Shown piece after piece: positions 16,824 to 24,960 of a stretch of DNA of 64,000 nt. A program made the position numbers and the translations under genes. The DNA is taken from positions 5,704,001-5,768,000 of the forward strand of contig NZ_FNSV01000005.1 of assembly GCF_900105905.1 (NCBI RefSeq). Reading direction: 5' to 3'. This DNA is from Rhodococcus koreensis. GTDB lineage: Bacteria; Actinomycetota; Actinomycetes; Mycobacteriales; Mycobacteriaceae. Position 1 is the first letter of the stretch. Each line of letters begins with the position of its first letter. Below the pieces are notes generated by a model. It was not told the origin of the DNA and did no database searches. It worked only from the letters and a program-made list of their open reading frames with translations.

Positions 16824-18169
16824 CCAACGCGATCTCACCCGACACGGCCGGGCACACGCCCGAACACGAGGTGCAACCCCGCCAGCTACGCAAGGTCGTT
16901 CTCGCAGGGTGCGTGGGCATCTTCGTCGAGCTCTACGACAACGGCATCTTCGCCTTCATGGCGACCGCCCTGGCCATCGTCTTCTTCGACGTCTCCAAGT
17001 CGAGCGACGCGCTGATGCTCGTCTTCGCCGGTTACGCGATCTCGTTCTTCGTGCGACCGCTCGGCGCGGTCGTCTGCGGCATCCTGGGCGACAGGATCGG
17101 CAGGCAGAAGATGCTCGTCTTCGTGATCATGCTGATCAGCGTCGCCACCGCGGGCATCGGTGTTCTCCCCACGTACGCCGCGATCGGCGTCGCCGCTCCC
17201 GCGCTGTTGATTCTCCTGCGCATCCTGCAGGGATTCTCCGTGGGCGGTGAGGCGGCGGGCGCCATGACCTTCCTCGCCGAGCACGCACCGGAGGGCAAGC
17301 GCGGACTCATCACCAGCTACGCACAGATCGCGTCGTTCCTGGCCCTGCTCACCGGCACGCTGGTCGCGTTCGCGATGTCGCCCTGGCTCAACGAGGCCGC
17401 GATCGAGGGCGGCGGACCGGCGAGCTGGGCGTGGCGCGTCCCGTTCCTCGTCGCGATCCCGATGGGCATCATCGGCTGGTACATCCGGCGGGCGATCAGT
17501 GACACCCCGAACTTCGAGAAGCTCAAGGCCGAAGGCGGACTGTCCCGCAACCCGCTGAAGGAAGCGTTCGCGACTCCCGAACACCGCAAGGCGATGCTGC
17601 TCGCGCTGTTCATCCCATTGATGAACGGCTCCGGCTACTACGTGCTCTTCTCCTACATGCCGACGTTCCTCAAGGGCGAGAACATCGGCTTCTCCACCGG
17701 CGCGGCACTGCTCGTGACCGCGGCGAGCCTGGTGGCGATCTGCTTCGCCATTCCCTTCATGGGCGCACTCTCGGACCGCGTCGGCCGCAAGAGGGTCATC
17801 GCCGGTGCGGCGATCGCCATGGCCGTCGGCGCCGTCCCTTGTTACGCCCTGATCGCGACCGGCAACTTCGCGCTCGCGGTGCTCGGAGCCTGCATCATGG
17901 CCGTGATCTTCGCCGGCCACACCGCCGTCATCCACATCCTCATCGTCGAACTCTTCCCCACCCGGGTGCGGTACTCGGCGTACGGGCTGGGCTACAACAT
18001 CTCCTCGGCAGTGTTCGGCGGCACCGCGCCCCTGCTGATGACCTGGCTGATTCCGCAGTTCGGGATCTACGTCCCCGCGGTCTATGCCGTCGTCACCGCA
18101 CTGGGAACCCTCATCGCCGTCAGCACCGTCACCGACCGGGCGCACGTGCCGCTCCGTGACACGCTCTGA
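16820..18169 (+). CDS. MHS-family MFS transporter (metabolite:H+ symporter)
   Basis: 449 residues, twelve membrane segments. MFS motif GDRIGRQKM in loop 2-3 (about 93), the MHS block LRILQGFSVGGEAAGA and a second GxxSDRVGRKR motif in the 8-9 loop. MHS carriers import organic acids such as citrate, shikimate, proline/betaine or oxoglutarate. Translational coupling to pxpC makes 5-oxoproline a reasonable candidate substrate (inference). ATG 16820 follows GGAG. Confidence 0.85.
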   Translation: MTNAISPDTAGHTPEHEVQPRQLRKVVLAGCVGIFVELYDNGIFAFMATALAIVFFDVSKSSDALMLVFAGYAISFFVRPLGAVVCGILGDRIGRQKMLVFVIMLISVATAGIGVLPTYAAIGVAAPALLILLRILQGFSVGGEAAGAMTFLAEHAPEGKRGLITSYAQIASFLALLTGTLVAFAMSPWLNEAAIEGGGPASWAWRVPFLVAIPMGIIGWYIRRAISDTPNFEKLKAEGGLSRNPLKEAFATPEHRKAMLLALFIPLMNGSGYYVLFSYMPTFLKGENIGFSTGAALLVTAASLVAICFAIPFMGALSDRVGRKRVIAGAAIAMAVGAVPCYALIATGNFALAVLGACIMAVIFAGHTAVIHILIVELFPTRVRYSAYGLGYNISSAVFGGTAPLLMTWLIPQFGIYVPAVYAVVTALGTLIAVSTVTDRAHVPLRDTL

Positions 18170-18183
18170 CGGATCCAGACTCG

Positions 18184-18220
18184 GCCCGGTGGTCTCCTGA
18201 CCACTCGAAGACCACCGGGC
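18184..18220 (+). terminator. Intercistronic hairpin, weak terminator
   Basis: A perfect 12-bp stem (18184-18195 with 18209-18220) with a 13-base loop follows the transporter gene. There is no T-run, so it more likely attenuates or stabilises the message than stops it outright before the SDR gene. Confidence 0.5.
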
Positions 18221-18258
18221 TGCACCAACTTTCACCACCAGCAAGGCAAGGGAGCGTC

Positions 18259-19014
18259 ATGCCATTCAACGACTACCGGACCGCACTCGTCACCGGCGCC
18301 AACACCGGAATGGGCGCCGCGGTCACCGAGATCCTCACCAAGCGGGGTCTCACCGTCTACGGCGTCGCCCGCAACAAGGAACGGCTCGACGAGATCGCGG
18401 AGAAGACGGGCATGATCCCGCTCGCCGTCGACATCACCGACATCGACGCCCTCAGCGCCGCCGTCGAGGGCCTCGAGATCGACGTGCTGATCAACAACGC
18501 GGGAGTCTCGGCCACCGGCAACATCCTGGACGCGTCCGCCGACTCGGTCGACGCCATGGTCGACGTCAACCTCCGTGCGGTGCTGCACCTGTGCCGGTTG
18601 CTCATGCCGGGGATGGTCGAGCGGGACCTCGGCCACATCGTGAACATCAGTTCCATCGCCGGCCTGTACAACTTCTACGGTCACACCGCGTACCACGCCA
18701 CGAAGGCCGCGGTGCACCAGATCTCGCGGCAACTGCGCAACGACACCATCGGCAAGCGCATCCGCGTGACCGAGATCTGCCCGGGCCGGGTCGAAACCGA
18801 GATCTTCGGACGCAACCTGGGCGGCTCCCCGGAGGCGATGAAGGAGGCGTGGGAGACGTATTACGAAGGCTTCGAATCCATCACGACGAAGGACATCGCC
18901 GACACGATCGAGTTCGCGATCGACGCCCCGCGCCACGTCAACCTCGGCCTGATCGAGATCATGCCCACCTTCCAGGTACCGGGTGGTCTCGACTTCGTCC
19001 GGCGCAACGACTGA
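18259..19014 (+). CDS. Short-chain dehydrogenase/reductase
   Basis: 251 residues, classical SDR. Cofactor motif TGANTGMG (about 11-18), NNAG near 79, catalytic Ser in NISSIAG and YHATKAA. It resembles YdfG/serine 3-dehydrogenase-type enzymes that act on 3-hydroxy acids; the true substrate is unknown. ATG 18259 follows GGGAG. It is followed after 8 bp by the zinc dehydrogenase gene, so the two likely act in one oxidation pathway. Confidence 0.82.
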   Translation: MPFNDYRTALVTGANTGMGAAVTEILTKRGLTVYGVARNKERLDEIAEKTGMIPLAVDITDIDALSAAVEGLEIDVLINNAGVSATGNILDASADSVDAMVDVNLRAVLHLCRLLMPGMVERDLGHIVNISSIAGLYNFYGHTAYHATKAAVHQISRQLRNDTIGKRIRVTEICPGRVETEIFGRNLGGSPEAMKEAWETYYEGFESITTKDIADTIEFAIDAPRHVNLGLIEIMPTFQVPGGLDFVRRND

Positions 19015-19022
19015 GGCCGGCC

Positions 19023-20087
19023 GTGACCACTGCGCCGCACCACTCCTCCGCCCCGCTGCCCACCGAGACCCTCGGGGTGGTGGCGCACGCCGCAGGCGAC
19101 CTGCGTATCGAATCGGTGCCCCTCCGGCGGCCCGAACCGTCCGAGGCGGTCGTCCAGATCGCCTACGGCGGGATCTGCGGATCCGACCTGCACTACTGGA
19201 CGCACGGCGCCGCCGGCGAGTCGATCCTGAAGGCGCCCATGCTGCTCGGCCACGAGGTGGTGGGAACGGTCGTGCAGGCCGCCGCGGACGGGACCGGCCC
19301 CGCCGCGGGTGACACCGTGGCCGTGCACCCCGCGACCCCCGGCGGGCGCGGCGCCAGGTTCCCCGACGACCGCCCGAACCTCTCGCCGGGATGCACCTAC
19401 CTCGGCAGCGCGGCGCAATTCCCGCACACCGAGGGGGCATTCGCGAAGTACGCGGTGCTGCCGTCGCGGATGCTGCGGCGACTGCCGGCGAACCTGCCGC
19501 TGCGCACCGCCGCCGTCGCGGAACCCGCCGCCGTGGCGTGGCACGCCGTGGCCCGCGCGGGCGACGTGGCAGGGAAGAGCGCGCTCGTCGTGGGGTGCGG
19601 CCCCATCGGCGCCCTCGTGGTGGCCGTCCTCCGCCGGGCCGGTGCGAGCGAGATCACCGCGGTCGACGTGCACGACTATCCCCGCACGGTCGCGAAGGCG
19701 CTCGGCGCGGACACGACGCTGGACGCCGCCGACGCCGTGAGCATCGCCGCCGTCGACGCCGACGTCGTCGTCGAGTGCTCCGGCAACCGCTTCGGACTCG
19801 AATCGGCCATTCGCGGCGCGACGCGCGGCGGCAGGATCGTCATGCTCGGACTGCTCCCCACCGGGCTTCAGCCCGCTCCGCTGTCGCTCGTCATCACGCG
19901 GGAACTCGAACTCGTCGGTTCCTTCCGGTTCAACGACGAGATCGATGCGGTGCTCGAGGCTCTGGCGGACGGCAGCCTGAACGTCGAACCGGTGATCAGT
20001 CACGAGTTCGGCATCGAGGACGGCCTCGAGGCGTTCGCCGTCGCGAAGGACGCGTCCGCGTCCGCGAAGGTGTTGCTGGCGTTCTGA
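19023..20087 (+). CDS. Zinc-dependent dehydrogenase, L-idonate 5-dehydrogenase-like
   Basis: 354 residues, medium-chain (MDR) family. GICGSDLHYW (about 44-53) with the zinc-ligand Cys, and LGHEVVG with the second ligand, match L-idonate 5-dehydrogenase, which oxidises idonate to 5-ketogluconate. The structural-zinc cysteine cluster of typical ADHs is missing, as in the idonate/sorbitol group variants. NAD motif GCGPIGAL near 193. GTG 19023 follows GAGG. With the SDR and kinase at 10.8-12.1 kb it would complete idonate -> 5-ketogluconate -> gluconate -> 6-phosphogluconate, although in a separate operon. Confidence 0.78.
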   Translation: MTTAPHHSSAPLPTETLGVVAHAAGDLRIESVPLRRPEPSEAVVQIAYGGICGSDLHYWTHGAAGESILKAPMLLGHEVVGTVVQAAADGTGPAAGDTVAVHPATPGGRGARFPDDRPNLSPGCTYLGSAAQFPHTEGAFAKYAVLPSRMLRRLPANLPLRTAAVAEPAAVAWHAVARAGDVAGKSALVVGCGPIGALVVAVLRRAGASEITAVDVHDYPRTVAKALGADTTLDAADAVSIAAVDADVVVECSGNRFGLESAIRGATRGGRIVMLGLLPTGLQPAPLSLVITRELELVGSFRFNDEIDAVLEALADGSLNVEPVISHEFGIEDGLEAFAVAKDASASAKVLLAF

Positions 20088-20130
20088 TCTCAGCCATGCC
20101 GAACGGCTATCACCCGACATACAATCGGTC

Positions 20131-20161
20131 TTGTACAGGTGTGGTCCCCACCCGATAGCGT
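20131..20161 (+). promoter_or_regulatory. Promoter with operator-like repeat, aminotransferase operon
   Basis: TTGTAC (20131-20136) and TAGCGT (20156-20161) are 19 bases apart; GATAGC two bases upstream gives a 17-base spacer. ACAA..TTGT (around 20121-20134) overlaps the -35, a shape typical of GntR-family operators. No GntR gene is nearby. Confidence 0.4.
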
Positions 20162-20228
20162 GGGTGTGGAGATACCGCCCCCGACTTCCCGGCTTCTTTC
20201 GTTCCCACGCCCTCTACCAGGAGGAACT

Positions 20229-21437
20229 ATGTCCACCTTCGTTCCAGCAGCGCGAGTCGACCAGATGCGTGAGTCGCCGAGTGTGGCAGCCGCGCAACGG
20301 GTTCGCGAACTCCGGGCGTCGGGGCGGGAGATCCTCGACCTGACGGTCGGAGAGCCCGATTTCGACACCCCGGAGCACATCAAGGCCGCGGCCGTGGCGG
20401 CGATGGAGTCCGGTCTCACCAAGTACACCCCCGTCAACGGCATTCCCGCACTGCGGGAGGCGATCTCGAAGAAGATGCTGACCCGCACCGGGGTGGAGTT
20501 CGCGGACAACGAGATCACCGTCGGCGGAGGCGCCAAGCAGGTCATCTTCCTCGCGCTGATGGCGACGGTGGAGGAGGGCACCGAGGTGATCGTGCCCGCC
20601 CCGTACTGGGTGTCGTACCCCGACATGGTGACCGTGCACGGCGGGACACCCGTCGTCGTCGACTGCCCGGAATCCGACCGGTTCCTGCTCACCGCAGAGA
20701 AGCTCGAGGCCGCCATCACCCCGGCGACGAAGTGGGTCATCCTCAACGCGCCGTCGAACCCGACGGGCGCCGTGTACAGCGAGCACGAACTGGCGGAACT
20801 CGCGAAGGTCCTCGACCGGAACCCGCACGTGAACGTGCTCTGCGACGAGATCTACGACGAGATCGTGTTCACCGATTCACCCGTTCCGAACCTGCTGTCG
20901 TCCGCGCCGCACCTGCGCGATCGGATCCTGGTCACCAACGGTGTGTCGAAGGCCTACGCGATGACCGGCTGGCGCCTCGGGTACGGCGTCGGGAACAAGG
21001 GCCTGATCGGCGCGATCAACAAGCTGCAGTCGCAGAGTTCGTCCTGCCCGTCGTCGATCAGTCAGGCCGCCGCCGCCGAAGCCCTCACCGGAGATCAGAG
21101 TTTCGTCACCACGTCCGTCGCGAGCTATCGCGCCCGGCGTGATGTCACGTTCGAATTGTTCTCCGGCATAGACGGTCTCGAACCTGTACTGCCGCAGGGC
21201 GCCTTCTACCTGTTCGTCGGGTGCGCCGGCCTCGTGGGCAAGCGGACACCCGACGGCACACTGCTCGAGAACGACCAGGACGTGGTGCTGTTCCTCCTCG
21301 ACCACGCGTCGGTGGCCACCATCCAGGGCTCTGCGTACGGGGCCGAATCCTATTTCCGGGTCTCCTTCGCCACGTCCGAGGACGTGCTCAGGAATGCGGC
21401 AGCCGCGGTCGAGAAGGCCGTCGCTTCGCTCAGCTGA
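20229..21437 (+). CDS. Class I/II aminotransferase (aspartate aminotransferase-like)
   Basis: 402 residues, fold-type I PLP enzyme. The cofactor lysine is in SKAYAMTGWRLGYG, the PLP-contacting NAPSNPTGA and DEIYDEIVF blocks are clear, and the N-terminus has LTVGEPDFDTPEHI. These match the AspC subgroup Ib aspartate/prephenate aminotransferases. Start ATG 20229 follows AGGAGG at ideal spacing. It is followed after 32 bp by an oxoacid aldolase, hinting at breakdown of a substituted glutamate or aspartate by transamination then aldol cleavage (inference). Confidence 0.88.
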   Translation: MSTFVPAARVDQMRESPSVAAAQRVRELRASGREILDLTVGEPDFDTPEHIKAAAVAAMESGLTKYTPVNGIPALREAISKKMLTRTGVEFADNEITVGGGAKQVIFLALMATVEEGTEVIVPAPYWVSYPDMVTVHGGTPVVVDCPESDRFLLTAEKLEAAITPATKWVILNAPSNPTGAVYSEHELAELAKVLDRNPHVNVLCDEIYDEIVFTDSPVPNLLSSAPHLRDRILVTNGVSKAYAMTGWRLGYGVGNKGLIGAINKLQSQSSSCPSSISQAAAAEALTGDQSFVTTSVASYRARRDVTFELFSGIDGLEPVLPQGAFYLFVGCAGLVGKRTPDGTLLENDQDVVLFLLDHASVATIQGSAYGAESYFRVSFATSEDVLRNAAAAVEKAVASLS

Positions 21438-21469
21438 CCCACCCGCCATCACAGAACTACGGAGACATC

Positions 21470-22141
21470 ATGGTTCACGTCACGACCAAGATCGATCGCG
21501 CCGACAAGGCCGCCATCGACAGCCTGGGCGCCTTCTCGGCCGCCACCATCCACGAGGCGCAGGGCCGCAAGGGCGCACTGGATTCGGGGATCAAGCCCAT
21601 CGACCGCGACATGTCGTTCTGCGGATCCGCCTTCACCGTCGTGTGCCATCCGCGCGACAACATCATGCTCCAGGTCGCCATCAGCTACGCGCAGCCCGGT
21701 GACGTGCTCATCGTGTCCTCCGGCGACCAGCCGGCGGGACAGTTCGGCGACGTGCTGGCCAATGCGTGTGTGGCGCGGGGCATCAGCGCACTCGTCACGG
21801 ACGGTGGCGTGCGGGACAGCCGGGAGATCCGCGAACTCGGGTTCCCCGTCTTCTCCAAGCACGTGTGCATCGAGGGAACGGTGAAGGAATCCCTCGGTCC
21901 CGTCAATCAGCCGCTGGTGTTCGGCGGCCAGATCATCTATCCCGGCGACGTCATCAAGGGCGACTGCGACGGTGTGGTCGTGGTCCGGCGTGACGAGGTC
22001 CAGGTCGCCATCGACGCCTCCCGTGAGCGGGACGCCGCCGAGGCCGCCTACATCGAGCGGTACAAGAAGGGCGAAACCCCGATCCAGGTCAGCAACCTCG
22101 CCCAGGTGCTCGAGGCGAAGGGTCTCACCGTCGACCAGTGA
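21470..22141 (+). CDS. 4-carboxy-4-hydroxy-2-oxoadipate aldolase / oxaloacetate decarboxylase (RraA fold)
   Basis: 223 residues. RraA-like fold with ATIHEAQGRKG (about 22), the active-site loop SSGDQPAGQFGD and VTDGGVRDS, the GxxxR-D motif of class II pyruvate aldolases. Members (LigK/GalC/ProA) split 4-hydroxy-4-methyl-2-oxoglutarate or CHA to pyruvate plus pyruvate or oxaloacetate using Mg2+. Start ATG 21470 follows GGAG. No protocatechuate 4,5-cleavage genes lie nearby, so the 2-oxoacid is more likely to come from the upstream aminotransferase. Confidence 0.8.
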   Translation: MVHVTTKIDRADKAAIDSLGAFSAATIHEAQGRKGALDSGIKPIDRDMSFCGSAFTVVCHPRDNIMLQVAISYAQPGDVLIVSSGDQPAGQFGDVLANACVARGISALVTDGGVRDSREIRELGFPVFSKHVCIEGTVKESLGPVNQPLVFGGQIIYPGDVIKGDCDGVVVVRRDEVQVAIDASRERDAAEAAYIERYKKGETPIQVSNLAQVLEAKGLTVDQ

Positions 22142-22171
22142 GCCGGCGGTGTCAGTGCCCTCAGGGCGGTG

Positions 22172-22339
22172 TCAGGGGGACGTCACAGCGTGGACACCTG
22201 CTCCCGAGGGGACTTCGTGGAGAAGATGGTCGTCCTCGCCGGGTGTGTCCGACGCTCCGGTCAGTTCGTCGAGGAGGATGTAACCGCCGTAGCCGAGGCC
22301 GGCGACGGCGAGGACAGCGGCGTACAGCCGGTCGAGCAT
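22172..22339 (-). CDS. Small single-span membrane protein
   Basis: 55 residues. The start follows GGAGA at good spacing (ATG 22339). The first 25 residues form one membrane helix (LYAAVLAVAGLGYGGYILL), followed by an acidic, His-containing tail (GEDDHLLHE). No family recognised. It lies 138 bp beyond the ABM-domain gene on the same strand and may be the last gene of the amidase operon. Coding nature is inferred from the ribosome site and membrane segment. Confidence 0.45.
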   Translation of the reverse strand: MLDRLYAAVLAVAGLGYGGYILLDELTGASDTPGEDDHLLHEVPSGAGVHAVTSP

Positions 22340-22476
22340 CAGTTTCTCCGTATCGTTTTCGGAAACCCCCGAGCCGGGCAAGTATGCCGCGGCGCGGACA
22401 GTCGGGGCCCTACCCGATCGGGTAGGTTTACGGGCAGGATTCGACTGACCGTACGGTAGGAAACCCGGCGGGCGCC

Positions 22477-22773
22477 CTACTTGACGGCGACCACGTCGAC
22501 CGGACGAATGTCGGGGTCCCTGGCCAGCAGGTCGGGGCCGACGGTGGCCAGCGCGGCGGGGATCGCTCCGCTCAGGTGCGCCTGCCTGCCGTCCTCGTTG
22601 TCGAAGGTGTCGAAGATGCCGTACGTGGTGTCGCTGACCTTGAACGCGTACCAGGTGACGGTGCCTTCCTCCGCCGCGGCCAGGGCGCGCCCCTGCTCCA
22701 GGAACGCAGCCAGTTCCTCGCCCTTGCCCGGCTTGGCCTCGAGCAGGGCCAGAATTCCTCTGTCGATCGTCAC
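22477..22773 (-). CDS. ABM-domain protein (antibiotic-biosynthesis monooxygenase-like)
   Basis: 98 residues, dimeric alpha-beta barrel type: ILALLEAKPGKGEELAAFLE near the start, then TVTWYAFK and YGIFDTF. These small proteins act as quinol-type monooxygenases, heme-degrading enzymes or stress proteins; the reaction here is unknown. GTG 22773 overlaps the stop of the upstream small gene (GTGA) with AGGAGGAG before it, so it is third in the amidase operon. In aldoxime/nitrile metabolism it might handle a reactive side product (speculative). Confidence 0.72.
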   Translation of the reverse strand: MTIDRGILALLEAKPGKGEELAAFLEQGRALAAAEEGTVTWYAFKVSDTTYGIFDTFDNEDGRQAHLSGAIPAALATVGPDLLARDPDIRPVDVVAVK

Positions 22774-23135
22774 GATGTCTCCTCCTCGTTCGTTCCGACT
22801 CGCGTACACCCACCTACGACGCTACGAGCGTCGAGCGGGTGACCACCACCCCTCTGACACAAGTTGCGACCGGACCGTTCGTCACCTGGTGGTGACTGTT
22901 TCGGTCTCAGGGCTGTCAGCATCGACGTCTCGAAGAATCGGTCGAGTGGTGCGGCGGTTCTCGCGTTCGAGGTCTGCAGGTAACGGTCGATGGCGCGCGC
23001 CAGACGCGCGCGATATTCGGCCGGCTCGACGCCGAAGTCGCGCCTGATCTTGTCGGCCGGTGGATCCCCGATGGGAAGCCACATGACGGCGAGATCGAGA
23101 ATCTCGTCGTCCAGAGACAAGCGTGGTGGTGTCAT
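22770..23135 (-). CDS. Small DUF3263-like protein, coupled to amidase
   Basis: 121 residues. The first 55 (DDEILDLAVMWLPIGDPPADKIRRDFGV, split here: IL-DLA-V-M-W...IRRDFGV) follow the DUF3263 pattern of small helical, possibly DNA-binding actinobacterial proteins. The rest is low in conservation. Its ATG overlaps the amidase stop (ATGA) and its own stop overlaps the next GTG (GTGA), which supports a real gene despite the odd C-terminus. An alternative frame ends at 22882, so a small frameshift in the tail is possible. Function unknown. Confidence 0.55.
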   Translation of the reverse strand: MTPPRLSLDDEILDLAVMWLPIGDPPADKIRRDFGVEPAEYRARLARAIDRYLQTSNARTAAPLDRFFETSMLTALRPKQSPPGDERSGRNLCQRGGGHPLDARSVVGGCTRVGTNEEETS

Positions 23136-24679
23136 CGAGCGGAACTCATCAAGGCCGGCGGGGAGGGGAAACCGCCGACGGCCTGTTCATAGGTGTGTGC
23201 CACGCGTAGAACCGTGGCGTCGTCGAACGTGTTGCCGACGATCATCAGCCCGGTCGGCAGGCCGTCGACGAGCCCCGCGGGAACCGAGCAGGCCGGGTGA
23301 CCGGTGACATCGAACGGGGCGGTGTTGCCGACCATCGACAGCGCGACGTCGAGGTAGTCGCCCAATGCCACATCGGCTGCCGGGATCTTCTTCGCGGTGT
23401 AGGGGACGGTGGGCATGACCAGCACGTCGTAGTCCGTGAGCGCGGCGTCGTAGGCCGCGCGCAGTTCCGGGACGAGTCGGCGCGCCATCGCGTAGTACTT
23501 TCCGCCGCCGACCTCGAAGGTGTACCGGCCCGACAGCCCCACCAGCTTGACCGTCTCGGACAACTCGTGACCGCGCTCGAGGCGCTGAGCGGCGAAATGC
23601 GCGATCAGTTCCGGGTCGTAGAATCCGTCGGTGTTCATGCCGTAGGCGTTGCCGTCGAGCATCTGGTACGCGGCACCCTCGGTCGCGATCACGTTCCAGA
23701 CGTGCATCGCGTCGAGGTGCCACGGAATCGACACGTGCTCCGCCGTGAGTCCGGCGCTGCGCAGCATGTCGACCGCGGCGTGGACGGCGGCGTCGACCTC
23801 CGGGTCGGACACTGCGGTGCCGAAGCCCTCGGCCACGACTCCGACGCGCAGCCCGGAGGTGGTTTCGGTGAGCGCCGCCAGGTAGTCGACCGGCTCGACC
23901 TGGCGTGATTGCCGCGGATCGGCCCCGTCCGTACCGGCGAGCACACTCAACATGGTGGCCGCGTCGGCGACGGTCCGGGTCATCGGGCCGAGATGGTCGA
24001 TGGTCCTCTCGATCGGAAATGCACCGGTGTAGGGGACCAGCCCGTGCGTCGGTTTGTGACCCACGATCCCGCAGAATGCGGCAGGAATGCGGATGGAGCC
24101 GCCCTGGTCTCCGCCGACGGCCAAATCGACCTCACCGCTGGCGACCAAAGCGCCGGAGCCACTGGAAGATCCACCCGAATTGCGGGTCGTATCCCACGGA
24201 TTGCGCACCGGTCCCGGCTGCGAGGTGAAACTCCCGCCCGAGAAACACAGATCCTCACATACCGATTTTCCTGCGATCGTGGCGCCGGCATCGAGCAGCC
24301 TGCGGACGACCGTGGCGTCCTGCCGCGGGACGAACCCCTCCAGGGTGCGCGATCCGTTCATCATCGGAACACCCGCGACCGCGACGTTGTCCTTGACCGC
24401 CACGGTGCGGCCGGCCAGCGGACCCCCAGAGGAGCCGTCGATCGAGGTCGTGACGTACCACGCTCCGAGACGGTTGTGCTCCGGTGCCGGCGGCGCCCAG
24501 GATCGCTCGGGGGCCGGTGACGCCGCACGCCGATAGAGCTGCTCGACCGCGATCGGCGCAGTGAGGGTGGCCTCGACGGCGGGGGCGAACTCGTCGAGGT
24601 CGGCGGCGGACAACCCGAATCGGAAATGCTCGTTCAACGCCGCCAATCGGGCGGAATCGGGTGCAGGCAACGAAGTCAT
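23132..24679 (-). CDS. Amidase of the nitrile-degradation type (amidase signature family)
   Basis: 515 residues. Amidase-signature core with the catalytic Lys in VAVKDNVAVAG, the cis-Ser in NSGGSSSGSGALV and the nucleophile in GGDQGGSIRIPAAFCG. The long blocks VPMMNGSRT and PYTGAFPIERTIDHLGP match the enantioselective Rhodococcus amidases that follow nitrile hydratase (about 520 residues). It hydrolyses the amide made by nitrile hydratase to acid and ammonia. The start ATG 24679 follows GGAGCG. It is divergent from the AraC regulators and first in an operon with two or three small proteins. Confidence 0.93.
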   Translation of the reverse strand: MTSLPAPDSARLAALNEHFRFGLSAADLDEFAPAVEATLTAPIAVEQLYRRAASPAPERSWAPPAPEHNRLGAWYVTTSIDGSSGGPLAGRTVAVKDNVAVAGVPMMNGSRTLEGFVPRQDATVVRRLLDAGATIAGKSVCEDLCFSGGSFTSQPGPVRNPWDTTRNSGGSSSGSGALVASGEVDLAVGGDQGGSIRIPAAFCGIVGHKPTHGLVPYTGAFPIERTIDHLGPMTRTVADAATMLSVLAGTDGADPRQSRQVEPVDYLAALTETTSGLRVGVVAEGFGTAVSDPEVDAAVHAAVDMLRSAGLTAEHVSIPWHLDAMHVWNVIATEGAAYQMLDGNAYGMNTDGFYDPELIAHFAAQRLERGHELSETVKLVGLSGRYTFEVGGGKYYAMARRLVPELRAAYDAALTDYDVLVMPTVPYTAKKIPAADVALGDYLDVALSMVGNTAPFDVTGHPACSVPAGLVDGLPTGLMIVGNTFDDATVLRVAHTYEQAVGGFPSPPALMSSAR

Positions 24680-24895
24680 GAAGGTGCGCTCCTCAGCTGT
24701 GCAGTGGCGCCCGCGGGCACCTGGTCGAGGGCCGGCTGTCGGTCCGGATGCGACGCAGGACCCGCCGGCATTTCCCGGTGTTCTACGAACCGTAGAAGCC
24801 GCCGAACCGCAGCGTTTGTCTCAGAGTGACAGCCCGCTTTGCGCTCAGTGCCAACTTCGCCGCCGAGGCCTGTCTCCAGCGGAAACAGTGGTCAG

Positions 24896-24931
24896 CTGTC
24901 ATTGACAGTGACGCCGGATTGCTCTTAGCGT
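24896..24931 (+). promoter_or_regulatory. Promoter of the AraC-Oxd-NHase region with palindromic operator
   Basis: Consensus -35 TTGACA (24902-24907), 18-base spacer, TAGCGT -10 (24926-24931). The -35 is embedded in the palindrome CTGTCA-T-TGACAG (24896-24908), so a repressor or the AraC protein itself could block it. A looser copy (TGTC..GACA) lies near 24816-24830. It drives the first AraC gene; the amidase promoter must lie on the other strand of the same gap. Confidence 0.6.
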
Positions 24932-24960
24932 GACGTGCAGGCGAGGGAAAGGGGCTGCTC

